A program made the translations under genes and the position numbers. Of a DNA stretch of 64,000 nucleotides, positions 36,184 to 44,495 are shown piece by piece. Under the pieces are notes generated by a model, which saw only the letters and a program-made list of their open reading frames with translations, was not told where the DNA came from and searched no databases. The stretch lies in contig NZ_JAMXMC010000002.1 of NCBI RefSeq assembly GCF_024055665.1, positions 434,001 through 498,000 of the forward strand. Direction: 5' to 3'. Source of the stretch: Ideonella oryzae (GTDB taxonomy: Bacteria; Pseudomonadota; Gammaproteobacteria; Burkholderiales; Burkholderiaceae_C). Within the stretch, counting starts at the first letter, position 1; each line of letters starts with the position of its first letter.

Positions 36184-36837
36184 ATGCAACGCCACCCCGT
36201 GCTTCTGTCGATGTCGGCCGTGCTGGCCGCATCCTGGCTGGTGATCGGCTGTGCCAGTGCGCCCACCGCGGCCGAGCTGGACACGCAGGCCCGCGCCATG
36301 ATCAAGAACTCCTTCCAGGCCAAGGGCATTGCCGGCATGGACCGCCTGGACCAGGACGCGGTGCAGGCGGCCTGCTCCAGCCCCACGCCGCCGGACGAGG
36401 CCGTGACCCGCCGGATCGAGTCCGCGGAATTCGCCACCATCCGCTGGCCCGAGGGCGGCCGCTACATCGGCGACTGGAAGGTCGGCGAAAAGCTGGCCCA
36501 GAACGGCCGCGGCATGACCTGGTCCGATGCCAGCACCGACTCCGCCACCAATGGCGCCCAGTGCTACAACTGCCACCAGATGTCCCAGCAGGAGATCTCC
36601 TACGGCACCATCGGGCCCAGCCTCTACAACTACGGCAAGATCCGCGGCGTGAAGAGCCTGAGCGATCCGGCCTCGGCGCCGATCATCCAGTACACCTGGG
36701 GCAAGCTGTGGGACAGCAAGGCCTACGCCGCCTGTTCCACCATGCCGCGCTTCGGTCACGGCAAGCTGCTCAACGAGCAGCAGCTGCGCGACGTCATGGC
36801 GCTGCTGCTGGACCCGCAGTCTCCCGTCAACCAGTGA
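36184..36837 (+). CDS. soxX: Sulfur oxidation c-type cytochrome SoxX
   Basis: Heme subunit of SoxAX. The 217-residue precursor has its heme site CYNCH at about residue 127 and the Met ligand likely in STMPRFGH near residue 187. The N-terminus ends with VIGC at residues 20-23, a good lipobox, so this SoxX may be a lipoprotein; SoxX is normally soluble. The length (~195 mature residues) is longer than the Paracoccus type, with the extra residues before the heme domain. It sits 27 bp after soxA. Confidence 0.93.
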   Translation: MQRHPVLLSMSAVLAASWLVIGCASAPTAAELDTQARAMIKNSFQAKGIAGMDRLDQDAVQAACSSPTPPDEAVTRRIESAEFATIRWPEGGRYIGDWKVGEKLAQNGRGMTWSDASTDSATNGAQCYNCHQMSQQEISYGTIGPSLYNYGKIRGVKSLSDPASAPIIQYTWGKLWDSKAYAACSTMPRFGHGKLLNEQQLRDVMALLLDPQSPVNQ

Positions 36838-36907
36838 CCACTGCCGGACCGCGCGGCGGCATGCCGTGCGGCCGTGGCTGGCCCTTCACATCGGTGCTTG
36901 CTGAACC

Positions 36908-38644
36908 ATGAATCTTTCGCGCCGCGAATTCCTCAACGTCATGGCCTCGGCCTCGGTGGCCGGCATGGCCCTGGGCCGCTATGCCAATGCCGACGCCGCC
37001 ACCGCCGAGCAGGGGCTGTACGACCTGCCGCGTTTCGGCAACGTCTCGCTGCTGCACATGACCGACTGCCATGCCCAGCTCAAGCCCATTCACTTCCGCG
37101 AGCCCAGTGTCAACCTGGGCATCGGCAGCATGCAGGGCCAGCTGCCGCATCTGGTGGGCGAGCAGCTGCTGAGGGCGGCCGGCATCCCGGCAGGCGGGCC
37201 GCTGGCTCATGCCTACACCTGCCTCGATTTCGAGACGGCGGCCCGGCGCTACGGCAAGGTGGGCGGCTTTGCGCACCTGGCCACCCTGGTCAAGCGCCTG
37301 AAGGCCAGCCGCCCCGGCGCGCTGCTGCTCGACGGTGGCGACACCTGGCAGGGCTCGGCCACCTCGTTGTGGACGAACGCCCAGGACATGGTGGACGCCT
37401 GCAAGCTGCTGGGCGTCGACGTGATGACCGGCCACTGGGAGTTCACCTACGGCATGGACCGGGTGATGGAGATCGTCCAGAAGGACCTCAAGGGCAAGAT
37501 CGAGTTCGTGGCCCAGAACGTCAAGACCAACGACTTCGGCGATCCGGTCTTCAAGCCCTACACGCTGCGCAACCTCAACGGCGTGCCGGTGGCCATCATC
37601 GGCCAGGCCTTTCCCTACACACCCATCGCCAACCCCCGCTACATGGTGGCCGATTGGGCCTTCGGCATCCAGGACGAGAACATGCAGGCGGTGGTGGACG
37701 AGGCCCGTGGCAAGGGGGCCCAACTGGTGGTCGTGCTCTCGCACAACGGCATGGACGTGGACCTGAAGATGGCCAGCCGCGTGCGCGGCATCGACGCCAT
37801 CTTCGGCGGCCACACCCATGACGGCGTGCCGGTGGCCGTCCCGGTCAAGAACGCCGGCGGCACCACCCTGGTCACCAATGCCGGCAGCAACGGCAAGTTC
37901 CTGGCGGTGATGGACTTCGAGGTCAAGGACGGCAAGATGGCGGACTACCGCTACCGCCTGCTGCCGGTCTTTGCCAACCAGCTCACGCCCGACGCCGAGA
38001 TGCAGGCCCTGATCGACCGGGTGCGCGCGCCCTACGAGGCGAAGCTCTCGGAGAAGCTCGCCGTCACCGATGGCTTGCTGTTCCGCCGCGGCAACTTCAA
38101 CGGCAGCTGGGACCAGCTCATCTGCGACGCGCTGATGGACACCCAGGGCGCCGAGATCGCCTTCTCCCCCGGCTTCCGCTGGGGCACCACGCTGCTGCCG
38201 GGCGACACCATCACCCGCGAGCTGATGATGGACCAGCTGGCCATCACCTACCCCTACGCCACCCTCACCGAAATGAGCGGTGCCACCATCAAAACGGTGC
38301 TGGAGGACGTGGCCGACAACCTCTTCAATCCCGATCCCTACTACCAGCAGGGCGGGGACATGGTGCGGGTGGGCGGCCTGAGCTACGCGATGAACCCGGG
38401 CGCGGCGATGGGCCAGCGCATCAGCGACATGCGTCTGCGCGGCCAGCTGATCGAGGCGGACAAGACCTACAAGGTGGCCGGCTGGGCCCCGGTGGCTGAA
38501 TCCGCCAGGACGGCGCCGGGCGTCAAGCCGGTGTGGGAGCACGTGGAGGCCTGGCTCAAGGCCCAGGGCGGCCGGGTCAAGCCGCGCCACATCAACACCC
38601 CCTCGCTGACTGGCGTGCAGGGCAACCCCGGCATGGCGGCATGA
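36908..38644 (+). CDS. soxB: Thiosulfohydrolase SoxB
   Basis: Releases sulfate from SoxY-bound thiosulfonate with a dinuclear manganese centre. The 578-residue precursor has a Tat signal (NLSRREFLNVMASASVAG). Metallophosphatase-fold motifs are MTDCHAQLKP near residue 52, LLDGGDTWQGS near 140, GHWEFTYG near 175, LSHNGMDVD near 279 and GGHTHDG near 303. A 5'-nucleotidase-like C-terminal domain follows. It is 70 bp after soxX, and its stop overlaps the next ATG. Confidence 0.96.
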   Translation: MNLSRREFLNVMASASVAGMALGRYANADAATAEQGLYDLPRFGNVSLLHMTDCHAQLKPIHFREPSVNLGIGSMQGQLPHLVGEQLLRAAGIPAGGPLAHAYTCLDFETAARRYGKVGGFAHLATLVKRLKASRPGALLLDGGDTWQGSATSLWTNAQDMVDACKLLGVDVMTGHWEFTYGMDRVMEIVQKDLKGKIEFVAQNVKTNDFGDPVFKPYTLRNLNGVPVAIIGQAFPYTPIANPRYMVADWAFGIQDENMQAVVDEARGKGAQLVVVLSHNGMDVDLKMASRVRGIDAIFGGHTHDGVPVAVPVKNAGGTTLVTNAGSNGKFLAVMDFEVKDGKMADYRYRLLPVFANQLTPDAEMQALIDRVRAPYEAKLSEKLAVTDGLLFRRGNFNGSWDQLICDALMDTQGAEIAFSPGFRWGTTLLPGDTITRELMMDQLAITYPYATLTEMSGATIKTVLEDVADNLFNPDPYYQQGGDMVRVGGLSYAMNPGAAMGQRISDMRLRGQLIEADKTYKVAGWAPVAESARTAPGVKPVWEHVEAWLKAQGGRVKPRHINTPSLTGVQGNPGMAA

Positions 38645-39174
38645 GGTTCCCGATGCCGCGTTCTTGCCGCTTCCCTGTGCTCGCGCTGGCTGGTCTGCTG
38701 GGCTGGAGCGGCAGCGCCGCCGTCCATGCCGCCGACGCCCCGGCCGCCACCTTCACCGTGCGCCAGCTCACGCCAGAGACCGCGCTGAAGGCGGTGCAGG
38801 CCGCGCTGGCCCACTGCCGCGGCCAGGGCTACCAGGTGGCGGCCGTGGTGGTGGACCGGGCCGGCCTGCCCCAGGCCCTGCTGCGCGACCGGCTGGCCGG
38901 TGCCCACACGCCGGACGTGGCCACCCGCAAGGCCTGGACGGCGGTGAGTGTGAAGATGAGCACCTCGGGTTTTGCCGCCGAGACCCAGGCCGGCAAGCCC
39001 ATGAGCGGCCTGCGGGGCGACCCGCGCTTCATGGCCGCGGGGGGCGGGCTGCCGATCGAGGCGGGTGGCAGCCTGCTGGGGGCCATCGGTGTCTCCGGTG
39101 CACCGGGGGGCGACGCGGACGAGGCCTGCGCGGCCCAGGGCCTGCGCGCCATTGCCGACGACATCGAGTTCTGA
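38641..39174 (+). CDS. Secreted GlcG/HbpS-like (DUF336) protein
   Basis: A 177-residue protein with a signal peptide (VLALAGLLGWSGSAAVHAAD, cleavage near residue 30) followed by one GlcG/HbpS domain: QAALAHCRGQGYQVAAVVVDRAG near residue 55 and GSLLGAIGVSGAPGGDADEACA near the C-terminus. Relatives bind heme or act as extracellular sensors. In sox operons such proteins occur as unexplained extras. It is translationally coupled to soxB by an ATGA overlap, so a periplasmic role in sulfur oxidation or heme handling is inferred. The function is not established. Confidence 0.8.
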   Translation: MRFPMPRSCRFPVLALAGLLGWSGSAAVHAADAPAATFTVRQLTPETALKAVQAALAHCRGQGYQVAAVVVDRAGLPQALLRDRLAGAHTPDVATRKAWTAVSVKMSTSGFAAETQAGKPMSGLRGDPRFMAAGGGLPIEAGGSLLGAIGVSGAPGGDADEACAAQGLRAIADDIEF

Positions 39175-39211
39175 CCGCCTTCGCCGAGACACCATCCCCA
39201 AGGAGACACCG

Positions 39212-39625
39212 ATGCGCTTCAAGTCCTTTCTGCTGGCCTTGGCCCTGTCCTGCTTCGCCTGTGCTGGCTGGGCCCAGGACCTGGTCGTCTACCACATCGA
39301 CAACGCAGTCGCCCAGGGCCTGAAGGGCCTGCGCAACCTGCGCAACCACATGGATGCCGACCCCGAGGCCAAGATCATCGTGGTGACCCACGCCGAGGGG
39401 GTGGACATGCTGATGGAAGGGGCCAAGGCCCCGGACGGCACCGAGTTCGCGCCCCTGGTGTCGGCCTTGCGTGCGCGCGGCGTGCGCTTCGAGATCTGCG
39501 AGATCACGCTGAAGAACCGCGGCCTCAAGAAGGACCAGTTCATCCAGGAGGCTGATTTCACGCCCTCCGGCGTGGTGCGTCTGGCCAAGCTGCAGCAGCA
39601 GGGCTACGCCTACATCAAACCCTGA
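39212..39625 (+). CDS. Secreted DsrE/DsrF-like family protein
   Basis: A 137-residue protein. The first ~21 residues are a signal peptide (FKSFLLALALSCFACAGWAQ). The mature part has the DsrE-like alpha/beta pattern: LVVYHIDNAVAQGLKGLRNLRNH, then AKIIVVTHAEGVDMLM, LRARGVRFEICEITLKNRGL and GVVRLAKLQQQGYAYIKP. DsrE proteins carry sulfur on a cysteine in the cytoplasm; this one is predicted to be periplasmic and keeps one Cys in FEICEIT near residue 93. It is probably a sulfur-binding accessory of the sox pathway. AGGAG precedes the ATG. Confidence 0.82.
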   Translation: MRFKSFLLALALSCFACAGWAQDLVVYHIDNAVAQGLKGLRNLRNHMDADPEAKIIVVTHAEGVDMLMEGAKAPDGTEFAPLVSALRARGVRFEICEITLKNRGLKKDQFIQEADFTPSGVVRLAKLQQQGYAYIKP

Positions 39626-39633
39626 GGCACGCC

Positions 39634-40755
39634 ATGGGCCTGGACCTGTTGCTGGAGCGCTGGGGAGAGGACCGGGTGCTGGCCGGCGGGGCCCTGCTCA
39701 TCGGCATGGTCTTCGGCTTCATGGCCCAGCGCTCGCGCTTCTGCCTGCGCTCGGCCGTCATCGAGTTTGCCCGCAACCTGCTGGGTGGGCGGCTGACGGT
39801 CTGGCTCTTCGCCTTCGCCACCGCGGTGGGGGGCACCCAGCTGCTGGCCAGCCTGGGCTGGTTCGACGCCGGCAATGCCCGCCAGATCGCCGCACGCGGC
39901 AGCCTGTCGGGTGCGGCCGTGGGCGGCGCCCTGTTCGGCATCGGCATGATCCTGGCGCGCGGCTGCGCCAGCCGGCTGCTGGTGCTGGCGGCCCAGGGCA
40001 ATTTGCGCTCGGTGGTCTCGGGCTTGATCTTCGCGGTGACCGCGCAGTCCGCGCTGACGGGGGCACTGTCGCCCTTGCGCGAATGGATCTCCGCGGGGTG
40101 GACCATCGACGGCGGCGGCGCCCGCGACCTGATCGCCCGCACCGGCATCGGCCATGGCGGTGCCATGCTGTTCGCCGCCTTCTGGCTGCTGGCGGCCATC
40201 GTCTGGGCGCGGCGGCAGAAGGTCTCGTTCTGGGGCTGGGCCGGCGCGGTGGGCGTGGGGCTGAGCGTGGTGGCGGGCTGGTGGTTCACCTACGCCGTGT
40301 CGCGTCTGGCCTTTGACGCGCACCCCATCCAGTCGCTGAGCTTTACCGGACCCTCGGCCGAGGTGCTCAGCCGGGTGCTCTTCGTCACCGACAAGCCCCT
40401 GTCTTTCGACGCCGGGCTGATGCCGGGTGTGTTCCTGGGCTCCTTCCTGTCCGCGGCCCTGTTTGGCGAGCTCCGGCTCGAGGGCTTCGAGAGCGGCCCG
40501 GGTATGCGGCGCTACATCGTCGGGGCGGTGCTGATGGGCTTTGGTGGCATGCTGGCCGGCGGCTGCGCGGTGGGGGCAGGCCTGTCCGGCGCCGCGGTCT
40601 TCACCGCCACCGCCTGGGTGACGCTGGGGGCCATGTGGGCGGCCGCGGCCCTGACCGACCGGCTGCTGGACCATCACCTTGGCGACACGGTGCAGGAGCC
40701 TGGCGGCCAGTCCCTGCCCGGCAAGTCCGTGGCGGCAACGCCCACCCGGAGCTGA
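39634..40755 (+). CDS. YeeE/YedE family (TsuA-like) sulfur transporter, copy 1
   Basis: A 373-residue inner-membrane protein with about ten hydrophobic helices arranged as two repeats. Each repeat has the conserved cysteine loops: QRSRFCLRSA near residue 35, LARGCASRLL near residue 109, and GGMLAGGCAVGAGLSG near residue 311. The related protein TsuA imports thiosulfate through such a chain of cysteines, so transport of thiosulfate or another sulfur compound is inferred. It lies 8 bp after the DsrE-like gene and 3 bp before the SoxH-like hydrolase gene. A second homologue lies at 42248-43363 on the other strand. Confidence 0.86.
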   Translation: MGLDLLLERWGEDRVLAGGALLIGMVFGFMAQRSRFCLRSAVIEFARNLLGGRLTVWLFAFATAVGGTQLLASLGWFDAGNARQIAARGSLSGAAVGGALFGIGMILARGCASRLLVLAAQGNLRSVVSGLIFAVTAQSALTGALSPLREWISAGWTIDGGGARDLIARTGIGHGGAMLFAAFWLLAAIVWARRQKVSFWGWAGAVGVGLSVVAGWWFTYAVSRLAFDAHPIQSLSFTGPSAEVLSRVLFVTDKPLSFDAGLMPGVFLGSFLSAALFGELRLEGFESGPGMRRYIVGAVLMGFGGMLAGGCAVGAGLSGAAVFTATAWVTLGAMWAAAALTDRLLDHHLGDTVQEPGGQSLPGKSVAATPTRS

Positions 40756-40758
40756 GGG

Positions 40759-41715
40759 ATGCTGGCTCGTGGGCTGTGCCGGGGGGTGGCGGTGTGGCTG
40801 ATGGTCTGCGTGGCCACCGCCCGGGCCGCGCTGGTCGCGGAGCCCGAGCCACTGCCTCTGCAACAGGTGGCCGACAACATCTGGTTCGTGCAGGGCCAGG
40901 CGGCGCTGGGCGCACCGGCCAACCGCAACTTCATCTCCAACGCCGGCTTCATCGTCACTCCGGACGGCGTGGTGGTGGTCGACGCCCTCGGCTCGCCCGC
41001 CCTGGCCCGGGCACTGCTGGCATCGATCCGCAGCGTGACGCGGCAGCCGGTGCGCTGGGTCGTCGTCACCCACTACCACGCCGACCACGTCTACGGCCTG
41101 CAGGTCTTCAAGGACCTGGGGGCCACGGTCATTGCCCGCCAGGAGGGGCGCGAGTACCTGAATTCCGACACGGCCCAGCGCCGGCTTGAGGCCAGCCGGC
41201 AGGAGCTCGCGCCCTGGGTGGATGCGCAGACCCGCCTGGTGCCGGCAGACCGCTGGCTCGACGCGGACACCACGCTGACCGTGGGCGGCGAGCGCCTGCT
41301 GCTGCGCCATGTGGGGCCGGCCCACACGGCGGAGGACCTGGCGGTGTTCGTCGAGCGCAACCGCGTGCTGTTCGCGGGCGATCTGGTGTTCCGCGGCCGG
41401 GTGCCCTATGTGGGCACGGCCGACAGCCAGGCCTGGATCACCGCGCTCACCGGCCTGATCGATCTGAAGCCGGCCGTCATCGTGCCCGGCCACGGTGCGC
41501 TCTCGCGTGAGCCGCTGGCAGACCTGACGCTGACCCGCGACTACCTGCAGTACCTGCGCAGGAGCATGGCCGAGGCGGCCGCCAACCTCGAGCCCTTCGA
41601 GGACGCCTACGCCCGCACCGACTGGTCGGCTTTCGAGCATCTGCCGCTGTTCGGCGTGGCCAACCGCATCAACGCCTACAACACCTACCTGCTGATGGAG
41701 CAGGCCGGGCGATGA
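40759..41715 (+). CDS. Secreted metallo-beta-lactamase-fold hydrolase, SoxH-like
   Basis: A 318-residue precursor with a signal peptide (cleavage near ARA-A, residue 23) and an MBL fold. Zn motifs are VTHYHADHVYG near residue 111, the His in LLRHVGPAHTAEDL near residue 185, Asp in VLFAGDLVFRG near residue 206, and VPGHG near residue 245. SoxH in Paracoccus is a comparable periplasmic hydrolase of unknown substrate, not required for thiosulfate growth. It is placed between the YeeE/YedE gene and a TlpA-like gene whose ATG overlaps its stop. Confidence 0.85.
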   Translation: MLARGLCRGVAVWLMVCVATARAALVAEPEPLPLQQVADNIWFVQGQAALGAPANRNFISNAGFIVTPDGVVVVDALGSPALARALLASIRSVTRQPVRWVVVTHYHADHVYGLQVFKDLGATVIARQEGREYLNSDTAQRRLEASRQELAPWVDAQTRLVPADRWLDADTTLTVGGERLLLRHVGPAHTAEDLAVFVERNRVLFAGDLVFRGRVPYVGTADSQAWITALTGLIDLKPAVIVPGHGALSREPLADLTLTRDYLQYLRRSMAEAAANLEPFEDAYARTDWSAFEHLPLFGVANRINAYNTYLLMEQAGR

Positions 41716-42218
41716 CGATGCACCATCGCCTGCGCCGCGGGGTGGGGCTGCTGGCCCTGCTCGGCGTGATCGGTGCCGCGACGGGCCAGGTGCCATCCCC
41801 GCTGCTGGACAGTCCCCCGCTCACGACACTGGCGGGGCAACCGCTTTCGCCCGGCGCCTGGCCTGGTGCGGCCACGGTGGTCGTGTTCTGGTCGGTGGAC
41901 TGCGCCTACTGCCAGCGCCACAACAGCCGCATCGCGCAGCTGCACGCCACGGTGGACCCGCAGCGCCTGAAGGTGCTGGGCGTGGCGGAGGGGGGCGACG
42001 CCGCCGCGGCCCGGCAGGAGGCGGCCCGGCGGGACTGGCGTTTTCCGATGGTGATCGACGATGGGCGCCTGCGCGCGCGTTTCACGCCACGCCGTGTGGT
42101 GCCCATGACCTGCCTGCTCGCCGCCGATGGGCGGCTGGCGCAGTGCATCCCGGGTGAAATGAGCGAGGCCGATGTGATGGCGCTCGCTTCGGTCCCGTGG
42201 TCCGGCTCGGCCCGCTGA
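41712..42218 (+). CDS. TlpA-like periplasmic thioredoxin
   Basis: A 168-residue thioredoxin-fold protein. An N-terminal hydrophobic segment (GVGLLALLGVIGAATG) serves as signal or anchor. The redox motif is CAYC at Cys64/Cys67, in FWSVDCAYCQRHNSRIAQ. The cis-Pro region reads RRVVPMTCLL, with an extra Cys after the cis-Pro. It is probably a thiol reductase for SoxYZ or for cytochrome maturation. It is the last gene of the long sox transcript and faces the minus-strand YeeE/YedE gene tail to tail, only 29 bp apart. Confidence 0.84.
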   Translation: MTMHHRLRRGVGLLALLGVIGAATGQVPSPLLDSPPLTTLAGQPLSPGAWPGAATVVVFWSVDCAYCQRHNSRIAQLHATVDPQRLKVLGVAEGGDAAAARQEAARRDWRFPMVIDDGRLRARFTPRRVVPMTCLLAADGRLAQCIPGEMSEADVMALASVPWSGSAR

Positions 42219-42247
42219 AGAGGGATGAAGCGATGCGCCGATCCGCC

Positions 42248-43363
42248 TCAGCCCATGCGTTCGATGCGCCAGCTCTGGTAGCGCAGCCCCAGCAGACCGC
42301 CGGCCACGATGCCCAGCACCGCCAGCCCGCTGCCCAGCGACAGGGTGGACAGGCCGGAGATGCCCTGGCCGATGGTGCAGCCCATGGCCACCACGCCGCC
42401 CACGCCCATCAGGCTGGCCCCCACCAGATGCAGGCCCAGGTCCTGCACGTCGGCAAAACCTTCCCAGCGGAAGCTGCGCTGCTGCACCGCCGAGGCCGCG
42501 GCCCCCAGTGGCACGCCGAGCACGCTGACGATGCCCAAGGTCAGGGTCTTGGAGCTGTCGCTGAAGAACAGCAGCCAGTCCAGCGCATAGGCCAGCGGCG
42601 AGGCCATGCTCAGCGCTTCCATGCGGTGGCTGTTGGTGGCCAGGAAGGTGGGCTCCAGGGTTTGGGGATCTTCCGGCACGTAGCCCAGCACACCGGACAC
42701 CCACCACACGCCCGTGATCACCGCGCCGATGCCCAGGCCGCCCAGCAGGGCAGCGGGGCTGCGGCCTTCGGGACGGCTCAGTGCCCAGCCGGCCAGCAGC
42801 AGCGCCACGGCCGCACCCAGCCCGCCAGCGATGGCAGGTACGCGACCCCAACCGGCACCGGCCAGCAGCGTGGGCAGGTCCTGCCCGCCGGGCAGGTCGG
42901 CGAAGAAGCGCTCCACCGTGGCCACCCGCCACACCGCCGTCAGGCCCTTGAGGGTGGCAAAAGCGGTCACCGCCATCACGATCAGCACCACCAGCGACTT
43001 GAGGTTGCCGCCGCCCAGGCGCACCAGGTTGCGGCTGCCGCAGCCCGAGGCCAGCACCATGCCGAAGCCGAACAGCCCGCCGCCCAGCCCGGCCGACAGC
43101 CACAGCAGCCGGGGCACGGCGTAGATCGTGTTGCGCGCCTCGACCCAGCCCAGGGCCACCATGCCGTTGAAGCCCAGCGTGGCCACGGCCACCGCCAGGG
43201 CCCACATGCGGGCCCGTTCCCAGTGGCCCATGCTGACCACGTCGGCGATGGCGCCCATGGTGCAGAAGCGGCTGCGGTGGGCGATGAAGCCGAAGAGCAG
43301 GGACAGCCCGAAGGCAGCCCAGAGCACCTGGGTGGCCAGGTGGGCGGTGTCGACATCCGTCAT
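42248..43363 (-). CDS. YeeE/YedE family (TsuA-like) sulfur transporter, copy 2
   Basis: A 371-residue inner-membrane protein of the same family as 39634-40755. Conserved cysteines are in AHRSRFCTMGAI near residue 34, LASGCGSRNLVRLGGGNLKS near residue 107 and VVAMGCTIGQGISGLS near residue 328. The last motif matches the thiosulfate-transporter consensus better than copy 1, so this may be the true importer and copy 1 a divergent paralogue. It is transcribed away from the ArsR gene, 148 bp apart, a layout that fits regulation by that protein. Confidence 0.86.
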   Translation of the reverse strand: MTDVDTAHLATQVLWAAFGLSLLFGFIAHRSRFCTMGAIADVVSMGHWERARMWALAVAVATLGFNGMVALGWVEARNTIYAVPRLLWLSAGLGGGLFGFGMVLASGCGSRNLVRLGGGNLKSLVVLIVMAVTAFATLKGLTAVWRVATVERFFADLPGGQDLPTLLAGAGWGRVPAIAGGLGAAVALLLAGWALSRPEGRSPAALLGGLGIGAVITGVWWVSGVLGYVPEDPQTLEPTFLATNSHRMEALSMASPLAYALDWLLFFSDSSKTLTLGIVSVLGVPLGAAASAVQQRSFRWEGFADVQDLGLHLVGASLMGVGGVVAMGCTIGQGISGLSTLSLGSGLAVLGIVAGGLLGLRYQSWRIERMG

Positions 43364-43511
43364 GGCGTGCGGTGGGGGAGGGTCAGACCGAGGTGGGGCC
43401 GATTGTGCAGGCGGGTGGCCGGAGCGTCACCGCGGAATGCCCTAGGCGGTATGTCGACGCCCTCAGCGTCCGGGGTTGCAGCCCGCTGTCTGCGCAAGTG
43501 CTGATAGAGTG

Positions 43512-43895
43512 ATGAACGAATCCATGCCAGAGGTCGAAGTGGCCGAGACGAACGATCAGGACCGGGTGTTCGAGAGCGCGGCAGAGCTGTTCAGCCTGCT
43601 GTCCACGCCCGTGCGTCTGAAGATCATCAGCGCCGTGTGCAACGGCGAGCGCAACGTTTCGGAGCTGCTCTCGGAGATCGACACCACCCAGCCCAACATG
43701 TCCCAGCATCTGTCCACGCTGTACCGTGCCGGCGTGCTGGGGCGTCGCCGGGAGGGCACCCAGGTGTTCTACCGACTGCAGAGCGAGCGGGTGGCGCAGC
43801 TGTGCCGGGCGGTCTGCACCCAGATCGCCATCGAGCTCGATGACGGGGCTGAGCTGCCTTCGGCAGACCAGCTCTTGCGGGGCCGCCGGGGTTGA
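43512..43895 (+). CDS. ArsR-family regulator of the sulfur region, SoxR/SqrR-like
   Basis: A 127-residue winged-helix repressor. The recognition helix is in TTQPNMSQHLSTLYRAGVLG (residues 58-77) and the wing is RREGTQVFYRL. Cysteines are at 43 (AVCNGERNVSEL), 98 and 102 (QLCRAVCTQIA), suggesting thiol or persulfide sensing. They are not at the spacing I recall for SqrR/BigR (~66 residues apart). It starts at ATG 43512; earlier in-frame starts are weak. It lies between the divergent YeeE/YedE gene and the SoxW-like gene, at the centre of the sulfur region, and probably controls sox and fcc expression. Confidence 0.87.
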   Translation: MNESMPEVEVAETNDQDRVFESAAELFSLLSTPVRLKIISAVCNGERNVSELLSEIDTTQPNMSQHLSTLYRAGVLGRRREGTQVFYRLQSERVAQLCRAVCTQIAIELDDGAELPSADQLLRGRRG

Positions 43896-43935
43896 GCCCG
43901 GTGGCCTTCGCCCTGTTGCGAAAGGCCGGACATGG

Positions 43936-44484
43936 ATGACACCACGATGCCCCCCGGGTGGGCTGGATGCGGCGCGACGCCGCTGGCTGGCCGGCGCCCT
44001 GGCCGGCTGTGCCGGGCCCGTCTGGGCCCAAGGCCCGGCTGCCGCTCCGCCGCCTCTTGCGGCGCCCCTGCCGTCTCTGGGCAGTGTGCTGCCCCTGACC
44101 GACGTGCCGCTTCTGGAGGGGGGGGTGTTCCGTCCCGCCCAGGCCCAGGGCCAGGTGGTGGTGGTGTACTACTGGGCCAGCTGGTGTCCCTTTTGTGTCC
44201 AGCAGACACCGTGGATGGAGAAGCTCTGGCAGACCCAGCGCCAGCACGGGCTGGTGGTGCTGGGCCTGTCCATCGACACGCAGGCGGCCGATGCCATCGC
44301 CTACCGGGCCCGCAAAGGCGACACCTTCCCCTGCGGCCTGCTGACCGGCGAGGTGGCCCGCGTGCTGCCCAAGCCCAAGGGGTTGCCCGTCACCATCGCC
44401 CGCGGACGCGATGGCCGCGTGGTGGCGGCGGAGACGGGGCAGCGCTTCCCCGAGGACGTGGAAGCGCTGGCGCGCTTCCTCTGA
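43936..44484 (+). CDS. SoxW-like periplasmic thioredoxin
   Basis: A 182-residue thioredoxin-fold protein with an Arg-rich signal (LDAARRRWLAGALAGCAGPVWAQ), possibly Tat-dependent, and the active site WCPFC at Cys84/Cys87 in YYWASWCPFCVQQTPWMEKL. The cis-Pro loop is KGLPVTI. SoxW-type proteins reduce the SoxY cysteine, receiving electrons from a CcdA-like membrane protein (SoxV), which is not present in this window. The ATG at 43936 lies 41 bp after the ArsR gene; an overlapping ATG 4 bp earlier is in another frame. It faces fccB tail to tail, 11 bp apart. Confidence 0.84.
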   Translation: MTPRCPPGGLDAARRRWLAGALAGCAGPVWAQGPAAAPPPLAAPLPSLGSVLPLTDVPLLEGGVFRPAQAQGQVVVVYYWASWCPFCVQQTPWMEKLWQTQRQHGLVVLGLSIDTQAADAIAYRARKGDTFPCGLLTGEVARVLPKPKGLPVTIARGRDGRVVAAETGQRFPEDVEALARFL

Positions 44485-44495
44485 GGCTTCGTCGG

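Noticed and set aside
39610-41796. Minus-strand 728-codon open frame opposite the YeeE/YedE and SoxH-like genes
   Set aside because: No domain, biased composition, and it contradicts two motif-supported genes.
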